Shown: positions 1 through 11,058, numbered from the stretch's first letter. The stretch is DNA of 64,000 nucleotides from Cognatishimia activa (GCF_026016445.1 NZ_CP096147.1:1214501-1278500); one strand, 5' to 3'. Notes: generated by a model from the letters alone, not told the origin. Translations and numbers: made by a program.

Positions 1-444
1 ATTTTGGCTGAGCACGCGGATCGTCCGATCAATATCGACCGTGTGATCCAGATGCTTTTGATCCATGATCTGGTCGAAATCGACGCGGGAGACAAACCCA
101 TTCACGGCGATCACGATGTTGCGGAAATCGAAGCCATCGAACAGGCGGCCGCAGATCGGATCTTTGGACTTTTGCCGGTGGATCAGGGTCAGAAATTGCG
201 TGCCTTGTGGGATGAGTTCGAAGCGGCTGAAAGCGATGATGCGGTTTTTGCGAAATCCGTCGATCGCGTTCAGCCAGTCATCGCTAATCTTGAAACTGGT
301 GGTGGAAGTTGGATTGAGTACAATGTGTCTCGCCAGCAGCTGGAAGATCGCGTCGGTTGGAAAGTCGCAAAAGGCGCCCCTTCCCTATGGGAGCACCTTC
401 AGGCTCGTATTCGCGAGTGGTTTCTGGAAAACCAACTGCTCTAA
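1..444 (+). CDS. HD-domain phosphohydrolase, 3' part
   Basis: The reading frame is open from the first base of the window, so the gene begins upstream and only its last 147 codons are present. The visible part carries the paired His-Asp of the HD superfamily in LLIHDLVEIDAGD, followed by an acidic helix and an aromatic C-terminus. This fits the HD_3/YfbR-like group of metal-dependent phosphohydrolases, some of which act on 5'-deoxynucleotides. The substrate cannot be fixed from this fragment. Its stop overlaps by 4 bp the stop of the convergent glutamine amidotransferase gene. Confidence 0.8.
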   Translation: MLAEHADRPINIDRVIQMLLIHDLVEIDAGDKPIHGDHDVAEIEAIEQAAADRIFGLLPVDQGQKLRALWDEFEAAESDDAVFAKSVDRVQPVIANLETGGGSWIEYNVSRQQLEDRVGWKVAKGAPSLWEHLQARIREWFLENQLL

Positions 445-1217
445 GCTGGATGGAAATTAAATTCAGTCGCACCAGAGTTGTCTATTTTTAAAAGCTTACC
501 CGGTTCAAGTGCGGTCCAACCGCTTTCTTCCGTTTCCAATGGCTCAGAAACAACAGCCCAGCCCTTCCGCGTTTCGCTGTAGCGATAATAGACTGAGGGT
601 GCGATGTGATCGCTGCTGTAGCGCGCGGCGTAAAGTGACTGACCATCGCTGAAGGCAGCTGATAATCGCATATGGGGTGTAACGCCGGTTTCGCGGCTCA
701 ACGTTTCTAGCTTTCCAACCGCTTTTTCCATTGCACCAATGGGATCGCGATCCAGCCCTAATCCCAGTGCCAATAGGAAAAGAACTTCTGAATCTGTGCT
801 GCCCTTTCGGAAGGCGTAATGCTCATCCGCGATGGCCATATCAGCGGCCTTACGGAATTTCTCAAACCCACCGACTTGGCCGTTATGCATGAATGTCCAT
901 TCCTTAGCTGCGAAGGGATGGCAGTTGTTTCGTGTGATACAGGAACCGGTGGATGCGCGAACGTGAGACAGGAATAACGGCGATTGAACGTGGTGAGCTA
1001 TTGCTTTCAGGTTTTGATCTGACCATGCAGGATATACATCGCGATACAGGCCCGGTTCAGGTCTCGCGCCGTACCATGAAATTCCAAAACCGTCACCATT
1101 GGTCGCTGTCTTACACTCGGTGGCTTCCATGCTTTGAGCGACCAGAGAATGCTCTGGCAATGTGATGATATCTTCGAGGAAGATAGGTTCTCCGATATAG
1201 GCGGCCCAGCGGCACAT
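441..1217 (-). CDS. Class II glutamine amidotransferase (YafJ-like)
   Basis: The 258-residue protein begins MCRWAAY, so after removal of Met1 the N-terminal Cys2 would be the nucleophile of an N-terminal-nucleophile (Ntn) glutaminase. Further family marks are NGDGFGISWYG, SHVRASTG and MHNGQVGGF, which build the glutamine pocket. No synthase domain follows, as in stand-alone YafJ or EgtC-type proteins, so it may hydrolyse a gamma-glutamyl bond or work with an unlinked partner. It is divergent from typA, with a 179-bp shared upstream region. The family is clear; the substrate is not known. Confidence 0.85.
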   Translation of the reverse strand: MCRWAAYIGEPIFLEDIITLPEHSLVAQSMEATECKTATNGDGFGISWYGARPEPGLYRDVYPAWSDQNLKAIAHHVQSPLFLSHVRASTGSCITRNNCHPFAAKEWTFMHNGQVGGFEKFRKAADMAIADEHYAFRKGSTDSEVLFLLALGLGLDRDPIGAMEKAVGKLETLSRETGVTPHMRLSAAFSDGQSLYAARYSSDHIAPSVYYRYSETRKGWAVVSEPLETEESGWTALEPGKLLKIDNSGATEFNFHPA

Positions 1218-1396
1218 TTATTCGCTCCTGTATGCTTTGCTGAAGTCATACTTTCTGCCGGGCGTGTCTGTCTATTGCGCGAAATGCACATCTTCGTTGG
1301 AGGTTTTGCACAGGTTCAACTACAATCGCCGCTTTTGGGCTAGCAATTCGGCGCTCTTCGCGTTAGGGCGCGCGAGAACTTATTAGAGGCGCGCTC

Positions 1397-3217
1397 ATGG
1401 ACCTTCGCAATATCGCGATCATCGCACACGTTGACCACGGTAAAACCACACTGGTGGACGAGCTACTTAAGCAATCTGGTGCCTTCCGGGCCAACCAGGA
1501 AGTGGCCGAACGCGCCATGGACAGCAACGATCTGGAACGCGAGCGTGGCATCACCATCTTCGCGAAACCAACCAGCGTTGAGTGGAACAACACCCGTATC
1601 AATATCGTGGACACCCCGGGCCACGCCGACTTCGGCGGCGAAGTTGAGCGTATCCTGAGCATGGTTGACGGCGTTGTGCTGTTGGTGGATGCGGCGGAAG
1701 GCCCGATGCCACAGACCAAATTTGTGACCTCCAAAGCGCTGGCGCTGGGTCTGCGCCCGATCGTGGTTCTGAACAAAGTCGACAAACCAGATGCCGAACC
1801 TGATCGTGCGCTGGATGAATGTTTTGACCTTTTCGCGTCTCTGGACGCATCCGAAGATCAGCTGGACTTCCCACACATGTACGCCTCTGGCCGGTCCGGC
1901 TGGGCAGACCATGATCTGGATGGTCCGCGCAAAGACCTCTCTGCCCTTTTCAACCTGATCGTGAACCACGTGCCAGAGCCAAAGCAGATCAAACGCCAAG
2001 GCGAAGATTTCCGCATGCTGGCAACCACTCTGGGCTCTGACCCATTTGTGGGTCGTATCCTGACCGGTCGCGTTGAATCCGGCACATTGAAAGTCGGCGC
2101 CACCGTTCAGGCACTGTCTCGTGTTGGTCAAAAGATCGAACAGTTCCGCGTGACCAAGATCCAGGCTTTCCGCGGTCTGGCGCAGCAGGACATCGATGAA
2201 GCGCAAGCCGGCGACATCGTGTCTATCGCAGGTATGGCGAAAGCCACCGTGGCCGATACAATCTGTGCACTGGCTGTTGATGAACCTCTCGATGCACAAC
2301 CAATCGATCCTCCAACAATCACTGTGACCTTCGGCATCAACGACTCCCCTCTGGCGGGTCGTGACGGCAAAAAAGTCCAATCCCGTGTGATCCGTGACCG
2401 CCTCTACAAAGAAGCGGAATCCAACGTTGCGATCAAAATCTCCGATACGCCGGGTGGCGAAGCCTTTGAGGTTTCCGGTCGCGGTGAACTTCAGATGGGT
2501 GTTCTGATTGAGAACATGCGCCGTGAAGGCTTTGAACTGTCGATCTCTCGACCGCAGGTGATCATGCGCGAGGAAGATGGACAGAAGATCGAGCCAATCG
2601 AAGAGGCCACCATCGACGTGGATGATGAATACTCCGGAGCGGTCATCGAAAAGCTAACCGGTTCCCGTAAAGGTGAGCTGGTTGAGATGCGCCCTGCTGG
2701 TGCTGGCAAGACCCGCATCATCGCTCATGTCCCATCCCGTGGCCTGATCGGCTATCACGGTGAATTCCTGACTGACACCCGCGGTACGGGCGTTCTGAAC
2801 CGCGTCTTCCACGGTTGGGCGCCTTACAAAGGCGCAATCCCCGGTCGTCGCGCAGGTGTTCTGATTTCCATGGAAAACGGCACATCTGTGGCTTACGCCC
2901 TCTGGAACCTCGAAGAGCGCGGTAAGATGATGATCGGTGCGCAGGCAGATGTTTACCAGGGAATGATCATTGGTGAGCATTCCCGCGACAACGATCTGGA
3001 AGTGAACCCGCTGAAAGGCAAAAAGCTGACCAACGTGCGTGCATCCGGTTCCGACGACGCCGTGCGTCTGACCACTCCGATGGTGCTCTCACTGGAAGAG
3101 GCGATTGCCTATATCAATGACGACGAACTGGTAGAAGTCACACCGAACACCGTGCGTCTGCGTAAGCGTTATCTGGACCCGCACGAGCGCAAGCGGATGT
3201 CCAAAGCCGTTGGGTAA
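1397..3217 (+). CDS. typA: Ribosome-associated GTPase TypA/BipA
   Basis: This 606-residue translational GTPase resembles EF-G in its first domains and is known to aid ribosome assembly and growth under stress. The G1 motif AHVDHGKTT lies at residues 10-18, the G3 motif [11 protein letters not shown] near 72-82 and the G4 motif NKVD at 127-130. The full BipA length and the characteristic C-terminal region ([11 protein letters not shown] and later) are present. A GAGGCG ribosome site lies about 6 bases before the ATG. A hairpin with a T-run follows the gene. Assignment is firm. Confidence 0.97.
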   Translation: MDLRNIAIIAHVDHGKTTLVDELLKQSGAFRANQEVAERAMDSNDLERERGITIFAKPTSVEWNNTRINIVDTPGHADFGGEVERILSMVDGVVLLVDAAEGPMPQTKFVTSKALALGLRPIVVLNKVDKPDAEPDRALDECFDLFASLDASEDQLDFPHMYASGRSGWADHDLDGPRKDLSALFNLIVNHVPEPKQIKRQGEDFRMLATTLGSDPFVGRILTGRVESGTLKVGATVQALSRVGQKIEQFRVTKIQAFRGLAQQDIDEAQAGDIVSIAGMAKATVADTICALAVDEPLDAQPIDPPTITVTFGINDSPLAGRDGKKVQSRVIRDRLYKEAESNVAIKISDTPGGEAFEVSGRGELQMGVLIENMRREGFELSISRPQVIMREEDGQKIEPIEEATIDVDDEYSGAVIEKLTGSRKGELVEMRPAGAGKTRIIAHVPSRGLIGYHGEFLTDTRGTGVLNRVFHGWAPYKGAIPGRRAGVLISMENGTSVAYALWNLEERGKMMIGAQADVYQGMIIGEHSRDNDLEVNPLKGKKLTNVRASGSDDAVRLTTPMVLSLEEAIAYINDDELVEVTPNTVRLRKRYLDPHERKRMSKAVG

Positions 3218-3220
3218 CTT

Positions 3221-3260
3221 ATGGGGGTTTCACCCCCAAACCCCCAGGTATTTGAACCAA
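3221..3260 (-). repeat. Dispersed intergenic repeat, copy A
   Basis: Just after the typA stop lies a G/C-run palindromic stretch. On the minus strand it reads TTCAAATACCTGGGGG and then alternating G and C runs. The AAATAC-CT-GGGGG core is shared with copies near 51.98 kb and 63.48 kb. This copy is shorter and more diverged. It has no coding potential that I can see. Confidence 0.5.
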
Positions 3261-3264
3261 AAAG

Positions 3265-3290
3265 AAAGGGCTTTCGGGCCCTTTTATTTA
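3265..3290. terminator. Bidirectional terminator between typA and the VOC gene
   Basis: A 7-bp stem AAAGGGC / GCCCTTT (3265-3271 with 3278-3284) is followed by T-rich sequence on the plus strand and by TTTCTTTTT on the minus strand. It sits between two convergent genes and can end both transcripts. Confidence 0.7.
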
Positions 3291-3668
3291 TGGGCGATCA
3301 ACATGTTGATCAAAAAGGATTGCGTTGCCGTCGGGGTCGCGAAGCGTGATGCTCGCGGGGCCGGAGCTGTTTGGATCGGCTGTGGTGTCGAGCCTGAGGC
3401 CTGCGGCTTGCAGGCGGGTTTGAAGGTCTCTGACATCTTCGAAATCATCTAGCGGCTCCGCACTTTGGCTCCAGCCAGGGTTTATCGTCAGAATATTGCC
3501 TTCAAACATTCCCTGAAAAAGGCCGATCACGGTTGTTCCGTTTTTGAGGATCGCAAAGCCATGTTCGCTCATGTCGTGGAACTGCTCAAACCCAAGGGTT
3601 TGATAAAACTCTATCGAGGTCTTGAGGTCTTTGACGGAAAGACTGATTGAAAAGGCACCAAGCGACAT
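3288..3668 (-). CDS. VOC/glyoxalase-fold protein
   Basis: The 126-residue protein has the vicinal oxygen chelate pattern: a start of the type SISLSVKDLKTSIEFYQTLG, a central beta strand with ILKNGTTVIGLF, and a C-terminal LRDPDGNAILFDQH that would supply a metal-binding acid. Such proteins include glyoxalases, dioxygenases and antibiotic-binding proteins. The sequence does not say which. It stands alone, convergent with typA and 62 bp downstream of the DUF1330 gene on the same strand. Confidence 0.8.
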   Translation of the reverse strand: MSLGAFSISLSVKDLKTSIEFYQTLGFEQFHDMSEHGFAILKNGTTVIGLFQGMFEGNILTINPGWSQSAEPLDDFEDVRDLQTRLQAAGLRLDTTADPNSSGPASITLRDPDGNAILFDQHVDRP

Positions 3669-3730
3669 ACGATCCTCCTAAAAATGAATTGAGGATAAGA
3701 TGACACGAGTTTGGGGTATGACCGAGAGAT

Positions 3731-4018
3731 TTATGCGCTGACTTCGATGATGGTCAAAGACCGCTCAGAGGCACCGTCGGCAAATGCAACGGCCGCTTGG
3801 TAAGCTGGACTGTGGTAGCAGGCTTCAGCTGTAGTCAAATCAGGAAAGCGCACGATGGTATGTCGTTCAGCCCCGATGCCTTCGAGCTGTTTGAAGGCCG
3901 CGCCGCGGGCGATGAATTCACCGCCCATGGCTTCGATGACTGGGACCGCGCGCTTGGCGTATTCGGCGTATGCCTCTGGATCAGAGACAGTGACATGGCT
4001 GATCCAGAGTGCTGGCAT
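3731..4018 (-). CDS. DUF1330 family protein
   Basis: This 95-residue protein matches the small ferredoxin-like (dimeric alpha-beta barrel) DUF1330 family. Signs are the opening strand with EAYAEYAKRAVPVIEAMGG, the central IVRFPDLTTAEACYHSPAYQ and the tail SLTIIEV. The biochemical role of the family is unknown. Its ATG overlaps the alaS stop as TAATG, so it is probably translated from the alaS transcript. Confidence 0.82.
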   Translation of the reverse strand: MPALWISHVTVSDPEAYAEYAKRAVPVIEAMGGEFIARGAAFKQLEGIGAERHTIVRFPDLTTAEACYHSPAYQAAVAFADGASERSLTIIEVSA

Positions 4019-6669
4019 TACGCGCCCAGGACCGCTTCGGCAGCTTTGATGGCCGCCTCAGCGTTTTCAGTCGACTTCGCGCCTCCCTGAGCCATGTCAG
4101 GACGTCCACCGCCGCCTTTGCCGCCGAGCTCAACCACAGCTGCGCGCACCAGGTCCGGCGCTTTTACAGTGTCTGTCAGGTCTTTGGTCACACCCGCCGC
4201 GACGGCAGCCTTGCCATCTGCGTCTGCGATCAACAAGACTGCACCACTTTCAATGCGGGCCTTATGTTCGTCGATCAGCGCCGGCAAATCGCGCCCGGAA
4301 ACACCGGAGAGAACTTGAGCAACGAACTTTATGCCGTTGATTTCCTTAGCCTCTGTTCCGCCGCCTTGGCCAGATCCACCTGCCATCGCGAGTTCACGAC
4401 GCAATTGCGCCACTTCGTTTTGAAGTGCCTTACGTTCGTCTAAGAGGCCTTTGACACGATCAACCACATCTGTCGGCTGAGCTTTCAGAACCGCCAGAAC
4501 ATCGTTCAATCGCGCGGCCTCCGTAGCGGAATGCGCATCCGCCGCTGGGCCGGTCAAAGCTTCGATCCGGCGTACGCCCGCTGAGGACGCGCTGTCACCC
4601 AGCAGAACAAAAGATCCGATATCTCCGGTCTGTTTGACATGGGTGCCACCGCAAAGCTCCAGTGAGTAGGTATTGCCATCCAGGCCTTTGCCAGTGTCTG
4701 CCTGACCCATGGAGACGACGCGGACCTCATCCCCATATTTTTCGCCAAAGAGCGCCTGCGCGCCGATTTCACGCGCATCATCCGGTGTCATGATCCGCGT
4801 TTCCACCGCGGTGTTTTGACGGATATAGGCGTTCACCTCTTGGCTGACCTGCGCGAGCTCCGCAGCTGTCAAAGCTTTGGTGTGGCTGAAGTCAAACCGC
4901 AGACGATCCTCAGCATTAAGTGATCCACGCTGAGCTACATGATCGCCAAGCGCATTGCGCAAAGCTTCGTGAAGTAGGTGCGTCGCAGAGTGGTTCGCTC
5001 GGATCGCTGTACGGCGCGCGTTGTCCACCTCAAGCTGAGCCCCCTGCCCGGATTCAATGCTGCCTTCGACCACCTCTGCGATGTGAATGAAGACGCCGGC
5101 CGCTTTCTTGGTATCTGTGACCTTCGCTGAACCTGTCTCGGTCTTGATCAGGCCGGTGTCGCCAACCTGGCCACCAGATTCTGCATAGAATGGGGTCTGG
5201 TTCAGGATGATCTGTACTTTGCTATCGGCTTTATCGATCTGGGCCCCTTCTGAGACCAAGGCCATGATCTGCCCCTCGGCGACTTCTGTGTCATATCCAA
5301 GGAAGTCGGTGGTGCCTTTGTCTTCGGCGATGTCAAACCAGATTGTGCTGTCCGCAGCTTCGCCAGAACCTGCCCAAGCTGCGCGTGCTTTGGCCTTCTG
5401 CTCCGCCATAGCCGCATCAAAGCCATCCGTATCAACTTCGCGACCCTTCTCGCGCAGAGCGTCCTGCGTGAGGTCCAACGGGAAGCCGTAGGTATCGTAG
5501 AGTTTGAAGGCCGCCGTACCTGGCAGCTGAGCGCCGTCTTCCAGACCGGAGAGTTCGTCATCCAGAAGTTTCAAACCGCGATCCAGTGTCTGTTTGAAAC
5601 GGGTTTCTTCTAGCTTCAGTGTTTCTTCGATCAGAGATTGCGCTTGACCCAGCTCAGGATAGGCCGCCCCCATCTGTTGCACCAGTGATGGCACGAGCTG
5701 GTGCATTACGGGATCTTTCGCACCTAAAAGGTGTGCGTGACGCATTGCGCGTCGCATGATGCGGCGCAGTACATATCCGCGACCATCGTTGGATGGCATC
5801 ACACCATCCGCGATCAGGAATGATGTGGAACGCAGGTGGTCGGCAATCACACGGTGGTGCACGTTTTTGTCGCCGTATGGGTCAACGGACGTTGCGTGCG
5901 CAGAGGCTTCGATCAGCGCCTTCATCAGGTCGGTGTCGTAGTTGTCGTGGCTGCCTTGCAGAAGCGCGCCAATCCGCTCCAGACCCATGCCGGTGTCGAT
6001 GGACTGCATGTCCAATGCCTTCATGGAACCGTCTTCGAATTGCTCGTTCTGCATGAAAACGACGTTCCAGATTTCGATGAACCGGTCGCCATCTTCTTCA
6101 GGCGAACCCGGAGGGCCACCCCAGATGTGATCGCCGTGATCATAGAAAATTTCAGTACAAGGTCCACAAGGGCCAGTTGGGCCCATCTGCCAGAAGTTAT
6201 CGTTGGTGGCGATGCGGATGATCCGATCTTCTGGAACACCAACTTTTTTCCAGATTTCAAAGGCTTCGTCGTCGGTGTGATAGACCGTAGTATAAAGCTT
6301 TTCCTTCGGAATCTCGAATTCCTTGGTGATCAGCTCCCACGCAAATGGGATCGCGTCGTCTTTGAAGTAGTCGCCAAAGCTGAAGTTGCCGAGCATCTCA
6401 AAGAAAGTGTGGTGACGCGCGGTATAGCCGACATTGTCGAGGTCGTTGTGCTTGCCGCCTGCCCGTACACATTTCTGAGAAGATGTCGCGCGCTGATAGT
6501 CACGCGTCTCAACCCCGGTGAAGAGGTTTTTGAACTGCACCATGCCTGAGTTTACGAACATCAGGGTTGGGTCGTTGCGCGGTACAAGCGGGCTGGAAGG
6601 CACTATTTCATGGCCCTGCTTTTCGAAGTAGTTCAGGAAGGTTGACCGAATGTCATTCAGACTTGGCAT
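4018..6669 (-). CDS. alaS: Alanyl-tRNA synthetase
   Basis: At 883 residues this is full-length AlaRS, which charges tRNA-Ala and edits mischarged Ser and Gly. The class II catalytic core is N-terminal ([14 protein letters not shown], then [11 protein letters not shown]). The editing domain shows its metal site as [11 protein letters not shown] and [13 protein letters not shown]. The C-Ala part ends with a Gly-rich stretch [15 protein letters not shown]. The start ATG follows the recA terminator region by about 90 bp. A DUF1330 gene is translationally coupled downstream. Confidence 0.98.
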   Translation of the reverse strand: MPSLNDIRSTFLNYFEKQGHEIVPSSPLVPRNDPTLMFVNSGMVQFKNLFTGVETRDYQRATSSQKCVRAGGKHNDLDNVGYTARHHTFFEMLGNFSFGDYFKDDAIPFAWELITKEFEIPKEKLYTTVYHTDDEAFEIWKKVGVPEDRIIRIATNDNFWQMGPTGPCGPCTEIFYDHGDHIWGGPPGSPEEDGDRFIEIWNVVFMQNEQFEDGSMKALDMQSIDTGMGLERIGALLQGSHDNYDTDLMKALIEASAHATSVDPYGDKNVHHRVIADHLRSTSFLIADGVMPSNDGRGYVLRRIMRRAMRHAHLLGAKDPVMHQLVPSLVQQMGAAYPELGQAQSLIEETLKLEETRFKQTLDRGLKLLDDELSGLEDGAQLPGTAAFKLYDTYGFPLDLTQDALREKGREVDTDGFDAAMAEQKAKARAAWAGSGEAADSTIWFDIAEDKGTTDFLGYDTEVAEGQIMALVSEGAQIDKADSKVQIILNQTPFYAESGGQVGDTGLIKTETGSAKVTDTKKAAGVFIHIAEVVEGSIESGQGAQLEVDNARRTAIRANHSATHLLHEALRNALGDHVAQRGSLNAEDRLRFDFSHTKALTAAELAQVSQEVNAYIRQNTAVETRIMTPDDAREIGAQALFGEKYGDEVRVVSMGQADTGKGLDGNTYSLELCGGTHVKQTGDIGSFVLLGDSASSAGVRRIEALTGPAADAHSATEAARLNDVLAVLKAQPTDVVDRVKGLLDERKALQNEVAQLRRELAMAGGSGQGGGTEAKEINGIKFVAQVLSGVSGRDLPALIDEHKARIESGAVLLIADADGKAAVAAGVTKDLTDTVKAPDLVRAAVVELGGKGGGGRPDMAQGGAKSTENAEAAIKAAEAVLGA

Positions 6670-6756
6670 GCGTCAGGCTCTCTGGCGGATTTTATGGTTC
6701 TAGAAGGGTTTATCCCCAGCCGACGGGGGTGTCCACTGCCCTGTGTGCAGAAAGCA

Positions 6757-6784
6757 TAAAGGCCGCGATCATGCGCGGCCTTTT
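6757..6784 (-). terminator. Terminator downstream of recA
   Basis: A GC-rich perfect stem AAAGGCCGCG / CGCGGCCTTT surrounds a 6-base loop between the recA stop and the alaS start. On the minus strand the stem runs into TTTATGCTTT, a weak U-tract, so termination may be partial. Confidence 0.65.
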
Positions 6785-6802
6785 GAAAGATTTTATCCGG
6801 TC

Positions 6803-7882
6803 TTAGTTGTCTTCAACCAAGGCGTCATTGTCATCAATGCCAGGCGGCATATCGAAATCCAGACCATGGGCTGCACGGATTTTATCTTCAATCTCCAGTG
6901 CGACGCGGGTGTTCTCCTTCAGGAATGTCTTGGCGTTCTCACGACCCTGACCAATGCGTTCATCCCCATAGCTGAACCAGCTGCCGGACTTCGCAACAAT
7001 CCCGGCTTTTACGCCCAGATCCAGCAATTCACCCATCTTCGAGATGCCTTCGCCATACATGATGTCGAATTCAACCTGCTTGAATGGTGGTGCCACCTTG
7101 TTCTTAACCACTTTCACGCGTGTTGCGTTACCAACAACTTCGTCGCGATCTTTCAATGCACCGATGCGGCGGATGTCCAGACGCACAGAGCTGTAGAACT
7201 TCAGCGCGTTACCACCGGTTGTGGTTTCAGGGGAGCCAAACATAACGCCGATTTTCATCCGGATTTGGTTGATGAAGATCACCATGCAATTTGAGCGGCT
7301 GATGGACCCGGTCAACTTACGCATCGCTTGGCTCATCAGGCGAGCCTGAACACCCACGTTGCTGTCACCCATGTCACCTTCAAGTTCGGACTTTGGCGTC
7401 AAGGCGGCCACTGAGTCGACCACGACCATATTCACAGCGCCCGAACGCACCAGCGTATCAACGATCTCAAGCGATTGCTCGCCCGTGTCTGGCTGCGAAA
7501 TCAGAAGCTCGTCCAGATCAACACCCAGTTTTTTGGCGTATTGCGGGTCCAGTGCGTGTTCCGCATCCACAAAGGCGCAGACGCCGCCCTTCTTCTGCTC
7601 TTCTGCAATGCAGTGCAGTGTCAGTGTGGTTTTACCGGAGCTTTCTGGGCCGTAAATCTCAACGATCCGGCCTTTTGGCAGACCGCCAATGCCTAAAGCG
7701 ATATCAAGGCCCAGAGAGCCTGTGGATGTCGCCTCGATTTCTTGGATGGCATTGCCATCACCCAGTTTCATGATTGAGCCTTTGCCGAACTGGCGTTCAA
7801 TCTGTGCCAGTGCGCTATCAAGCGCCTTTTGTTTGTCGGAGGATGCCTTGCTGCTCATATTCAAAAGATCTGCCGTTGCCAT
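6803..7882 (-). CDS. recA: Recombinase A
   Basis: The 359-residue protein is RecA, the ATP-dependent strand-exchange protein and co-protease for LexA. Walker [10 protein letters not shown] is at residues 78-86, and loop and interface motifs such as [13 protein letters not shown] and [10 protein letters not shown] are intact. The acidic C-terminus is typical. I chose the first ATG because AAGGAAGG lies about 5 bases ahead of it; a second in-frame Met is at residue 9. A LexA-type box lies 52-66 bp upstream of the ATG. The gene is divergent from a sulfotransferase-like gene. Confidence 0.98.
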   Translation of the reverse strand: MATADLLNMSSKASSDKQKALDSALAQIERQFGKGSIMKLGDGNAIQEIEATSTGSLGLDIALGIGGLPKGRIVEIYGPESSGKTTLTLHCIAEEQKKGGVCAFVDAEHALDPQYAKKLGVDLDELLISQPDTGEQSLEIVDTLVRSGAVNMVVVDSVAALTPKSELEGDMGDSNVGVQARLMSQAMRKLTGSISRSNCMVIFINQIRMKIGVMFGSPETTTGGNALKFYSSVRLDIRRIGALKDRDEVVGNATRVKVVKNKVAPPFKQVEFDIMYGEGISKMGELLDLGVKAGIVAKSGSWFSYGDERIGQGRENAKTFLKENTRVALEIEDKIRAAHGLDFDMPPGIDDNDALVEDN

Positions 7883-7933
7883 TGGTTGCCTTCCTTATTC
7901 CACACCCGCGCTGAGGCGGCAATGATTGGCTTT

Positions 7934-7948
7934 GTTCTTATCTTGTTC
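7934..7948 (-). promoter_or_regulatory. SOS (LexA) box of recA
   Basis: The plus strand reads GTTC-TTATCTT-GTTC, which is GAAC-N7-GAAC on the recA strand. This direct repeat is the alphaproteobacterial LexA site. A possible -35 TTGATC lies upstream at a distance that puts the box over the -10, as expected for repression. No other such box was seen in the window. Confidence 0.8.
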
Positions 7949-8076
7949 TCATTTTTATGAGATCAAAACAAGAACATTTCAATAAAAAATTTTCCTAAAA
8001 TCACTTTTGACCAAAACCATTAAGCGTTAGTTTACTAGAAACAAATCTCGAGCAATCCAATCATTGAGGCCCTTAA

Positions 8077-8673
8077 ATGCTTGTTTTCTGGAAGGAAAAA
8101 CTGGTTATCCTGGCCGTTCCAAAGACCGGGACGACGGCGCTCGCTGAGGCATTGGCGCCACAAGCGGACATTGTCATCAATGATCCTCCAGAGCTGAAAC
8201 ACGCGCCGGTGTTCCGCTATAACCGATTTTTTCGCCCGATGTTTGAAAAGGCCTGTGGTGTGGAACACATGGATTTGATGGCTATCATGCGTGAACCGGT
8301 GGGCTGGCTGGGAAGTTGGTTCCGATACCGTCAGCGCGACTTCATGAAGGGAAAGCCAAATTCCACACATGATGTGAGTTTCGATGAGTTTGTTCTTGAA
8401 TATTGCAAGGAAGATCGTCGGAGTTTTGCCAATGTGGGCAGTCAGGCAAAGTTTTTAGAGCCTCGCCCCAATGGCACCAAAGTAACCCATCTATTTCGCT
8501 ACGAAGATCAGCCTGCCTCTCTGGCATTTTTGGCTGATCGATTAAATGTGGAACTTGAACTCCCACAGCGAAACGTATCACCAAAAATGGATCTGGAGCT
8601 GTCACCAGATGTCCTTGAGCACCTAAAGGAATCCCGATCAGAAGAGTTCGATCTATACAACAGCATTCGCTAA
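8077..8673 (+). CDS. Small sulfotransferase-like protein
   Basis: The 198-residue protein has an N-terminal phosphate-binding loop AVPKTGTTAL (residues 13-22) of the type that binds the 5'-phosphosulfate of PAPS. It also has a REPVGWLGSWFRYR segment (from about residue 72) matching the 3'-phosphate region of sulfotransferases. I recall such proteins in Rhodobacteraceae being mislabelled gamma-glutamyl kinase. It is short for the family and lacks an obvious acceptor domain. GAGG precedes the ATG. Its last 21 bp overlap the convergent cckA 3' end. Acceptor unknown. Confidence 0.7.
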   Translation: MLVFWKEKLVILAVPKTGTTALAEALAPQADIVINDPPELKHAPVFRYNRFFRPMFEKACGVEHMDLMAIMREPVGWLGSWFRYRQRDFMKGKPNSTHDVSFDEFVLEYCKEDRRSFANVGSQAKFLEPRPNGTKVTHLFRYEDQPASLAFLADRLNVELELPQRNVSPKMDLELSPDVLEHLKESRSEEFDLYNSIR

Positions 8674-10950
8674 AGGTTCAGACATATGGCGATGCACGGT
8701 GCTCGTCAGTTCTTCTAATGAGAATGGCTTTGGCAGGAATATTGCGTTGGGAATGTGATTTGATTCCTCTGCAAATTTCTCTTCTGCATAGCCCGAAATG
8801 AAGACAACTTGAGTATCCTCTCGGTCCTTAAGAGCTTTGCGTACCCATGTGGGGCCATCCAACCCCGGCATCGCGACATCTGTAAGGAACAGATCCACAT
8901 GCAAGGATTTGTCTTCCAAGATCTCAAGCGCATCTTCACCGCAAGCAGCCTCAAGAACTGAAAATCCCTTAAGACGTAGAGCACGGGAAGCAAATGCACG
9001 AACAGGCGCTTCGTCTTCCACAAGCAATACCGTGCCCTCATACCGCTTATCCTTAACCTTCTTGGGCGTGTTTCGCACGAAAATTGGCGCGTTGTTTGCT
9101 GATTTGGGGAAGAGCAAAGTGAAGGTTGTGCCTACACCGCATTCACTATCTAGGAAAATAAAGCCTCCCGATTGCTTCACAATACCATAGGCGGTTGAGA
9201 GCCCCAGTCCGGTGCCCTCCCCGGTGCGTTTCGTGGTGTAAAAGGGTTCGAAAACCTTTTGCTTTTTGTCATCCGCGATTCCGGTTCCCTGATCGCGCAC
9301 TTGTACGCGAACATAATCGCCCGGCGGTACGGTGGCGCGTTCTTTGACCAGAGGCTTCTTGAGCCGGATGTTTTCTGCACTGACAATTACATCGCCTCCG
9401 GCAGGCATCGCATCGCGCGCGTTGACAACAAGATTTATTACGACCTGCTCAAATTGCTGCGCATCGAGATAAACAGAATGCAGATCATTCCCTTTGTTCA
9501 CAATCAAATTGATGTCGTCGCTTACGAGGCGGTTTAGCAGATGGCTGAGGTCAGACAGGCATTCTCGAAGATCGGTCGTCGCAGGTTGCAAGGTCTGTTT
9601 GCGTGAAAAGGCCAGCAGTTGCCCAACAAGCGCGGCCGCGCGGTTTGCATTTTGGTGAATTTGCATAAGGTCTGCAAATTCTGGATCGTCATGATCGTGA
9701 CGTAACAGCAACAGATCACAATGGCCGGCGATGGCTGTGAGCAGGTTGTTGAAATCATGGGCAATGCCTCCGGCCAACTGGCCAATAGCCTGCATTTTTT
9801 GACTTTGTACGAATTGTGCTTCGAGTGTCTTAAGTTCAGTGGCGTCGTGAAACACGGCGTAAAGGACGGCCTCTCCTTGGTCAAAGGCACACCCCAAGGT
9901 GACCTGGACATAGCTTTCGCGATCCTCGCGCTTTAGACGCAAGAATTCATTCAAATGTTGTGCGCGACCTTCTGCGGCTTCACGCAGCCAGTCTGAAAGC
10001 GGGCGACCGAGCCCCTCCATCACATCACTCAGATGGGAACTACTGTCAGCCTGGGGGCCAATAAGCTCAAGTGCAGTTCGATTTTTCGCTAAAATCGTGC
10101 CCGTCTTGTCAATCTTCAGCACTGCGACTGGAAGGTCTTCAAAAGATAGGTCAGAGGCGCTTTTACTACTGCTATTGGCGGGGACCAAAAAGATTTCCCG
10201 CCGCTCACCACTCAGGGTGTTTTCAAATAAGAAACAGGGCCTCAACCCTTGTTTGCTAATTACAAGATTAAGGTCGGATATGGTTGGTTCGCCTGTAAAC
10301 AGCTCATCAATTCGAGTAGGACGCGCCCCAAGAAATTCACGCGCTGCATGATTGAGGAAAAGGATCGTACCGTTTGATGCCACTGTTAGCATTGGCAAGT
10401 TTGGCACCTCAGCCCGTTTCTGGCGATCTCTTCCTTGAATATTGAGTGAACAGGAAACCCTTCCGTTACGGATTTTGCTCACTTCCAGCTCAATCGCCCC
10501 TTCACGGGTGATAATAGTATCTTTGGCCTTTTGATCTGGGCGTGCGTTTTTAATAAGAGTCAAAAGTGTCTGAGCGCCTTCAACGGTTCTCATCCTCAAA
10601 TCAGCCTCCAGGAAGTCAGCGTTTAATCCTTGCTGCCGTGCTTGTTCGTTGCGCAGCAAAACACGCCCTTTGTCATTGAGAATGAACTTAGGATTTGCGC
10701 TGTCTTCAATCAGACTCTTCAGCTCTTGCAAGTGACGCTGACGAGAGCGGTTCGCCAAATACGTGATCAAAATGCGTAGGGCCAAGAGCGCGAAAAGGCC
10801 GATGGCTAAGTATAAAGCGGTCTCGTTTTGTTGATCATCGGTTGCAAATAGCCAAATGGCACCGATCGAAAGAAACAGCACAATCAAAGATGCTGTTTCC
10901 AAAGGATTTGTGCCGCGTTGTTTTCGCGCTTCATAATCGGCAGTGGACAA
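8653..10950 (-). CDS. cckA: Hybrid sensor histidine kinase CckA
   Basis: At 765 residues this has the CckA architecture: two membrane helices (about 20-37 and 45-65), PAS-type sensing segments (about 80-370), HisKA with phospho-acceptor His398 in [11 protein letters not shown], an ATPase domain ([10 protein letters not shown] near 507-516, then GTGLGLS), and a C-terminal receiver with Asp691 in [12 protein letters not shown]. CckA phosphorylates CtrA through ChpT and, depending on state, dephosphorylates it, controlling cell cycle, motility and gene-transfer-agent genes in this family. It stands alone here; chpT and ctrA are outside the window. Confidence 0.92.
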   Translation of the reverse strand: MSTADYEARKQRGTNPLETASLIVLFLSIGAIWLFATDDQQNETALYLAIGLFALLALRILITYLANRSRQRHLQELKSLIEDSANPKFILNDKGRVLLRNEQARQQGLNADFLEADLRMRTVEGAQTLLTLIKNARPDQKAKDTIITREGAIELEVSKIRNGRVSCSLNIQGRDRQKRAEVPNLPMLTVASNGTILFLNHAAREFLGARPTRIDELFTGEPTISDLNLVISKQGLRPCFLFENTLSGERREIFLVPANSSSKSASDLSFEDLPVAVLKIDKTGTILAKNRTALELIGPQADSSSHLSDVMEGLGRPLSDWLREAAEGRAQHLNEFLRLKREDRESYVQVTLGCAFDQGEAVLYAVFHDATELKTLEAQFVQSQKMQAIGQLAGGIAHDFNNLLTAIAGHCDLLLLRHDHDDPEFADLMQIHQNANRAAALVGQLLAFSRKQTLQPATTDLRECLSDLSHLLNRLVSDDINLIVNKGNDLHSVYLDAQQFEQVVINLVVNARDAMPAGGDVIVSAENIRLKKPLVKERATVPPGDYVRVQVRDQGTGIADDKKQKVFEPFYTTKRTGEGTGLGLSTAYGIVKQSGGFIFLDSECGVGTTFTLLFPKSANNAPIFVRNTPKKVKDKRYEGTVLLVEDEAPVRAFASRALRLKGFSVLEAACGEDALEILEDKSLHVDLFLTDVAMPGLDGPTWVRKALKDREDTQVVFISGYAEEKFAEESNHIPNAIFLPKPFSLEELTSTVHRHMSEPLANAVV

Positions 10951-11034
10951 ACGACTACTCCCTCATCACCCGTCACGCCATCATTGATAGAAATTGGTCA
11001 ATAATTCCTAAACAGGTTAAAACCCGCATAGGTT

Positions 11035-11058
11035 GAATTACAATAGGTAATTCTTTTT
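11035..11058. other. AT-rich inverted repeat between rsmB and cckA
   Basis: Perfect 7-base arms GAATTAC / GTAATTC flank a 5-base loop, followed by TTTTT on the plus strand. It starts inside the rsmB stop region and lies upstream of cckA. The T-run is on the strand that carries no gene ending here, so it could be a weak terminator read the wrong way or a protein-binding site. Confidence 0.3.

Noticed and set aside
1463-2380. 305-residue minus-strand ORF inside typA
   Set aside because: Antisense shadow with Cys/His/Gln-rich composition.
5836-6549. 237-residue plus-strand ORF inside alaS
   Set aside because: Antisense shadow; alaS is certain.
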